A stretch of 29,510 bases of DNA from UBA5972 sp964480735 (GTDB lineage Bacteria > Pseudomonadota > Alphaproteobacteria > Rhodobacterales > Rhodobacteraceae): the NCBI GenBank assembly GCA_964480735.1, contig CAYZQS010000029.1, forward strand, positions 1 to 29,510, in the 5' to 3' direction. Numbering within the stretch: position 1 is the first letter of the stretch; each line of letters begins with the position of its first letter. The notes beneath the pieces are model-generated. The model was not told the origin of the DNA. It did not search any database and saw only the letters and a program-made list of their open reading frames with translations. A program made the translations under genes and the position numbers. Of this stretch, positions 28,243-29,510 are shown piece after piece.

Positions 28243-29510
28243 ATGGCAATCGAAATCCTGATGCCTGCGCTATCCCCGACTATGGAGGTTGGAACGCTGG
28301 CCAAATGGCTGGTCAAGGAAGGCGACACAGTTGCAAGCGGCGATCTGCTTGCCGAAATTGAGACCGACAAAACCACTATGGAGTTTGAAGCGGTGGATGA
28401 AGGGGTGATCGGCAGTTTGCTGGTGGCAGAGGGCACCGAAGGCGTGGCGGTGAACGCGCCGATTGCGCTTTTGCTTGAAGATGGCGAGGATGCGGGCGCA
28501 ACGCCAGTCCCTGCGCCTGCCCCGGCCGCCGAGCCGGGGCCTCTCTCAACATCTGAACCCACGGCAAAAAAACCACCAAATGGTCCCGGATCAAGCCCTG
28601 ACCACACCCCTGCGGGCATACGCGTTTTCGCGTCCCCTCTGGCGCGCCGCATTGCGGCAGATGCGCGTATCGATCTTGCCACCATAAAGGGCTCCGGTCC
28701 GCACGGGCGCATCGTCAAGTCGGATGTTGAGGGAATGCCACGCACTGCGACAAAACCAGCGGCAACACCATCCCCGCCCACAGAACAGGATCCCAATTCC
28801 GTCACCGCCCTTTATGCTACCCGCGAATACGAGGAAGTGCCGCTTGACGGCATGCGCAAGATCATCGCCGCCCGTCTGACCGAAGCCAAGCAAACCATCC
28901 CGCATTTTTATCTGCGGCGCGACATTCGCTTGGATGCGCTGCTTAAACTGCGGGCTGAAATGAACGCCGGACTGGACGCGCGTGGCATAAAACTGTCCGT
29001 CAACGATTATATCATCAAAGCCTGCGCCGTCGCCCTGCAGGACGTGCCTGATTGCAACGCCGTCTGGGCCGGAGACCGCATCCTGCGCTTGAAACCCTCA
29101 GACGTCGCCGTGGCTGTGGCCGTTGAGGGTGGCCTTTTCACGCCAGTGCTAAAAGACGCTGACACAAAATCGCTGTCCGCACTCTCAACAGAAATGAAAG
29201 ACCTCGCCACCCGCGCCAAGGCACGCAAACTGATGCCCGAAGAATATCAGGGGGGCAGCTTTGCCATTTCAAATCTGGGAATGATGGGGATTGAAAATTT
29301 TGACGCGGTGATTAACCCGCCGCACGGCTCGATCCTCGCCGTAGGTGCGGGCCTCAAAAAACCGGTTGTCAGCCCTGACTGCGACCTTACAGTCGCCACA
29401 GTCATGTCCGTCACGCTTTCTGTGGATCACCGGGTCATTGACGGTGCTTTGGGTGCGCAATTTCTGGCCGCTGTAAAAAACAACCTGGAAAACCCGTTGG
29501 CCATGCTGGC
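28243..29510 (+). CDS. pdhC: Dihydrolipoamide acetyltransferase, E2 of pyruvate dehydrogenase (3' truncated)
   Basis: The frame is open from ATG 28243 (AGGAG upstream) to the window edge: 422 codons plus two bases. Domains in order are one lipoyl domain (Lys43 in EIETDKTTMEFE), an Ala/Pro linker, the peripheral subunit-binding domain (about 130-165: ASPLARRIAADARIDLATIKG, then GPHGRIVKSDV) and the catalytic acetyltransferase domain with SNLGMMGIENFDAVINPP and the active-site DHRVIDG (His396, Asp400). Only the final few residues should be missing. It transfers acetyl groups from lipoate to CoA and forms the core of the complex whose E1 genes lie directly upstream. The lpd gene, if linked, would be outside the window. 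Confidence 0.96.
   Translation, partial: MAIEILMPALSPTMEVGTLAKWLVKEGDTVASGDLLAEIETDKTTMEFEAVDEGVIGSLLVAEGTEGVAVNAPIALLLEDGEDAGATPVPAPAPAAEPGPLSTSEPTAKKPPNGPGSSPDHTPAGIRVFASPLARRIAADARIDLATIKGSGPHGRIVKSDVEGMPRTATKPAATPSPPTEQDPNSVTALYATREYEEVPLDGMRKIIAARLTEAKQTIPHFYLRRDIRLDALLKLRAEMNAGLDARGIKLSVNDYIIKACAVALQDVPDCNAVWAGDRILRLKPSDVAVAVAVEGGLFTPVLKDADTKSLSALSTEMKDLATRAKARKLMPEEYQGGSFAISNLGMMGIENFDAVINPPHGSILAVGAGLKKPVVSPDCDLTVATVMSVTLSVDHRVIDGALGAQFLAAVKNNLENPLAML
28584..28601. repeat. Degenerate copy of the palindromic repeat in the pdhC linker
   Basis: TCCCGGATCAAG is identical to the left part of the 27206-27224 element, and the right arm has decayed to CCCTGA. It is read in the same frame, giving GPGSSPD beside the subunit-binding domain. 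Confidence 0.5.

Noticed and set aside
1..29510. tRNA, rRNA, CRISPR, insertion sequence or defence genes
   Set aside because: No cloverleaf, spacer array, transposase or known defence domain was seen in either strand.

Overview
The window looks like a chromosomal segment of an alphaproteobacterium, most likely a marine Rhodobacterales (Roseobacter-type) organism. The reasons are the E1-beta subunit of pyruvate dehydrogenase carrying its own lipoyl domain, ftsB directly upstream of pdhA, a coiled-coil/ZapA gene pair, clustered GANTC sites (the CcrM methylation motif), a BolA/Grx4 neighbourhood, a betaine-type ABC transporter and the short alphaproteobacterial palindromic repeats. No rRNA, tRNA, CRISPR array, insertion sequence or phage gene was recognised. 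Gene density is high and nearly every gene is ordinary chromosomal metabolism.

Layout. Bases 1-1914 (+): the 3' part of a phytanoyl-CoA dioxygenase-like gene, then bolA, two small membrane-protein genes (79 and 39 aa) and the monothiol glutaredoxin grxD. Bases 1948-5869 (-): a PepSY-type membrane protein downstream of a quaternary-amine (glycine betaine/choline) ABC transporter ordered binding protein, permease, ATPase. A terminator-like hairpin follows the binding-protein gene and a repeat module follows the ATPase gene. Bases 6017-7747 (-): a large uncharacterised TPR protein. Bases 7881-8033: a 27-bp inverted-repeat element. Bases 8057-11027 (-): pntB and pntA, the proton-translocating transhydrogenase. 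Bases 11163-11687 (+): an exported rhodanese. Bases 11770-13195 (-): an isoprenylcysteine-methyltransferase-like membrane protein and an exported metallo-beta-lactamase-fold protein.

Bases 13355-23419 (+) form the centrepiece: a nearly continuous operon with ATGA or TGATG junctions. It encodes 2-aminobenzoyl-CoA monooxygenase/reductase, a short-chain dehydrogenase, a MarR regulator, a crotonase, an acyl-CoA dehydrogenase, a 2-aminobenzoate-CoA ligase, kynureninase, tryptophan 2,3-dioxygenase, a hotdog thioesterase and a Rid-family protein. Together these would take tryptophan through N-formylkynurenine, kynurenine and anthranilate to anthraniloyl-CoA, then through dearomatisation and a beta-oxidation-like lower route. 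The formamidase step is not encoded here. A REP-like repeat array interrupts the operon before the acyl-CoA dehydrogenase gene.

Bases 23542-24421 (-): zapA and an upstream coiled-coil gene resembling Caulobacter zauP. Bases 24690-25354 (+): a 47-aa membrane protein and ftsB, separated by a GANTC cluster. Bases 25482-29510 (+): pdhA, a VOC-fold gene, pdhB and the 5' part of pdhC, preceded by a perfect 20-bp palindrome. pdhC runs off the right edge.
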